Shown here piece by piece: positions 63,227 to 64,000 of a stretch of 64,000 nucleotides of DNA; positions within the stretch are counted from its first letter, which is position 1, and every line of letters starts with the position of its first letter. Where the stretch lies: contig NZ_CP038159.1 in the NCBI RefSeq assembly GCF_004526235.1, forward strand, positions 2,666,001 through 2,730,000, in the 5' to 3' direction. A program made the position numbers and the translations under genes. The notes beneath the pieces are model-generated. The model searched no databases. It was not told where the DNA came from and was given only the letters and a program-made list of their open reading frames with translations. This stretch comes from Sphingobacterium sp. CZ-2. GTDB lineage: Bacteria; Bacteroidota; Bacteroidia; Sphingobacteriales; Sphingobacteriaceae.

Positions 63227-64000
63227 TTAGAATTCAACATTTAATCCAAGGGTAAACTGTTTTGGAAGTGGGTAACCTCCAGACATATCTCTACCCAAAG
63301 CCGATACACTTTCCGGGTTAGGACCAGAGTAACGCGTGATGTACCCTAGGTTCGCAGCCGTGAAATTGATACTTAATCTGTTCATACCGTAGCGTTGTGA
63401 CAACGTCTGTGGAACGTTATAATAAACTTTTACGGAGTTCAATTTGAAGTAAGATCCATCTTCCTGGAATAAGGTCTGGTTCGTACGGAAAGGGTTCAAA
63501 ATTGCCGAACGTACGAAATCAAAAGGATTTGGATAAACAGCATCATCGCCCACGTTTTGCCAGAAATTATATTGCGATATCGGAACTAAACCGCCCATTT
63601 CGGTAGGTTTTCCAAACAACCCAAATTGAGCAGCTAAACTGTTGTTTAGGATATCACGTTTTAAAGTAAAGGATGTATTTACTTCTAAGCTCCATTGCTT
63701 ATACTGCAATAGGGACATCAAACCACCAGTAATCTGTGGTTGCGAGTTACCTGCAATAACCTGATCATAATTATCAATGATATAGTTACCATCCAAATCC
63801 GTATAGATCGGATCCCCAGGTTTGAAGTAATTCAAAAGACCATTTCCGCCTACGCGAACTGGCAAACCAGTTACTGGATCAACAGGGATCTGATCTAAGG
63901 AAGTATAAACTCCTTTGGTATTGAATAAATAATTGGATAGGGAGTTCGTACCTAAACGGTAATATAGAGACTGCCCCAAGGAATTATCAATTTGAATAAA
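63227..64000 (-). CDS. SusC/RagA TonB-dependent transporter, C-terminal part (partial)
   Basis: The C-terminal 257 codons of a SusC-type outer-membrane TonB-dependent transporter; the frame is open to the right window edge. Visible C-terminal features are YKPGDPIYTDLDGN-like loop (here LLNYFKPGDPIYTDLDGNY, cited in part), NYDQVIAGNSQPQITGG and the final beta strands ending LGLNVEF, with Phe as the terminal residue. It pairs with the adjacent SusD as the uptake complex of this PUL. The N-terminal extension and plug are outside the window. Confidence 0.95.
   Translation of the reverse strand, partial: FIQIDNSLGQSLYYRLGTNSLSNYLFNTKGVYTSLDQIPVDPVTGLPVRVGGNGLLNYFKPGDPIYTDLDGNYIIDNYDQVIAGNSQPQITGGLMSLLQYKQWSLEVNTSFTLKRDILNNSLAAQFGLFGKPTEMGGLVPISQYNFWQNVGDDAVYPNPFDFVRSAILNPFRTNQTLFQEDGSYFKLNSVKVYYNVPQTLSQRYGMNRLSINFTAANLGYITRYSGPNPESVSALGRDMSGGYPLPKQFTLGLNVEF

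Noticed and set aside
1..64000. tRNA or rRNA genes
   Set aside because: No cloverleaf-like sequence or rRNA stretch was noticed on reading either strand; a covariance-model scan was not possible here.

Overview
The window is a chromosomal segment from a Bacteroidota bacterium, most likely of the Sphingobacterium/Pedobacter group. The reasons are SusC/SusD proteins, a lipoprotein-type TamA, many lipoproteins and GH29/M60 enzymes, AT-rich intergenic DNA, and TAnnTTTG promoter elements, which are the Bacteroidota -7 consensus, ahead of several genes. The taxon call is an inference from gene content and not from a marker-gene search. No tRNA, rRNA or CRISPR array was seen.

Layout. 1-10.5 kb is housekeeping on the minus strand: a str operon (rpsL, rpsG, fusA running off the left edge), RNase R, a Fur-family repressor, a short transaldolase, three small envelope or hypothetical genes and malate dehydrogenase; one MFS exporter lies on the plus strand. 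10.6-18.2 kb holds the outer-membrane assembly pair TamA(TamL)/TamB. 18.5-21.7 kb carries two adjacent insertion sequences: an IS1182-like element and an IS110 element with a candidate bridge-RNA region. 22.3-25.4 kb is a sulfur/persulfide island: two half-size YeeE/YedE transporters, a persulfide dioxygenase-rhodanese fusion and a Cys-rich Crp/Fnr regulator. Two promoters there have the same operator-like element at identical spacing. 25.4-32.1 kb is a TolC-RND-adaptor efflux operon followed by a TlpA-type lipoprotein. 32.4-35.8 kb is pstSCAB, preceded by two arrays of 11-bp-periodic PHO-box-like repeats. 35.8-43 kb holds a SulP transporter, a lipoprotein, a tesA/ybbA/ybbP-like cluster and an HMCES/YedK peptidase. 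43-51 kb mixes a DUF808 membrane protein, a GT4/alpha-toroid/GH130 glycan cluster and several small stress-type proteins. 51.2-64 kb is glycan and glycoprotein foraging: a GH29 fucosidase on the plus strand, converging with a minus-strand polysaccharide-utilisation operon that is cut by the right edge. That operon runs SusC (partial), SusD, fasciclin protein, DUF5008-like protein, DUF4983-like protein, M60 metallopeptidase, second DUF4983-like protein.

How it fits together. SusC/SusD import, M60 peptidase with a discoidin domain, LamG-bearing surface lipoproteins and a secreted fucosidase with a discoidin-like domain together suggest use of fucosylated, O-glycosylated (mucin-like) glycoproteins. 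The sulfur genes look like a persulfide/thiosulfate detoxification regulon under the local Crp/Fnr protein. Two families of palindromic interspersed repeats, one built on a GTCATTGCGAGGA core and one on a TCAGGATGACA core, sit at gene ends and especially between convergent genes. At one locus one family is nested in the loop of the other. Recurrent 11-nt gene overlaps (tamB/tamA, RND/adaptor, three in pst) are a notable organisational habit.
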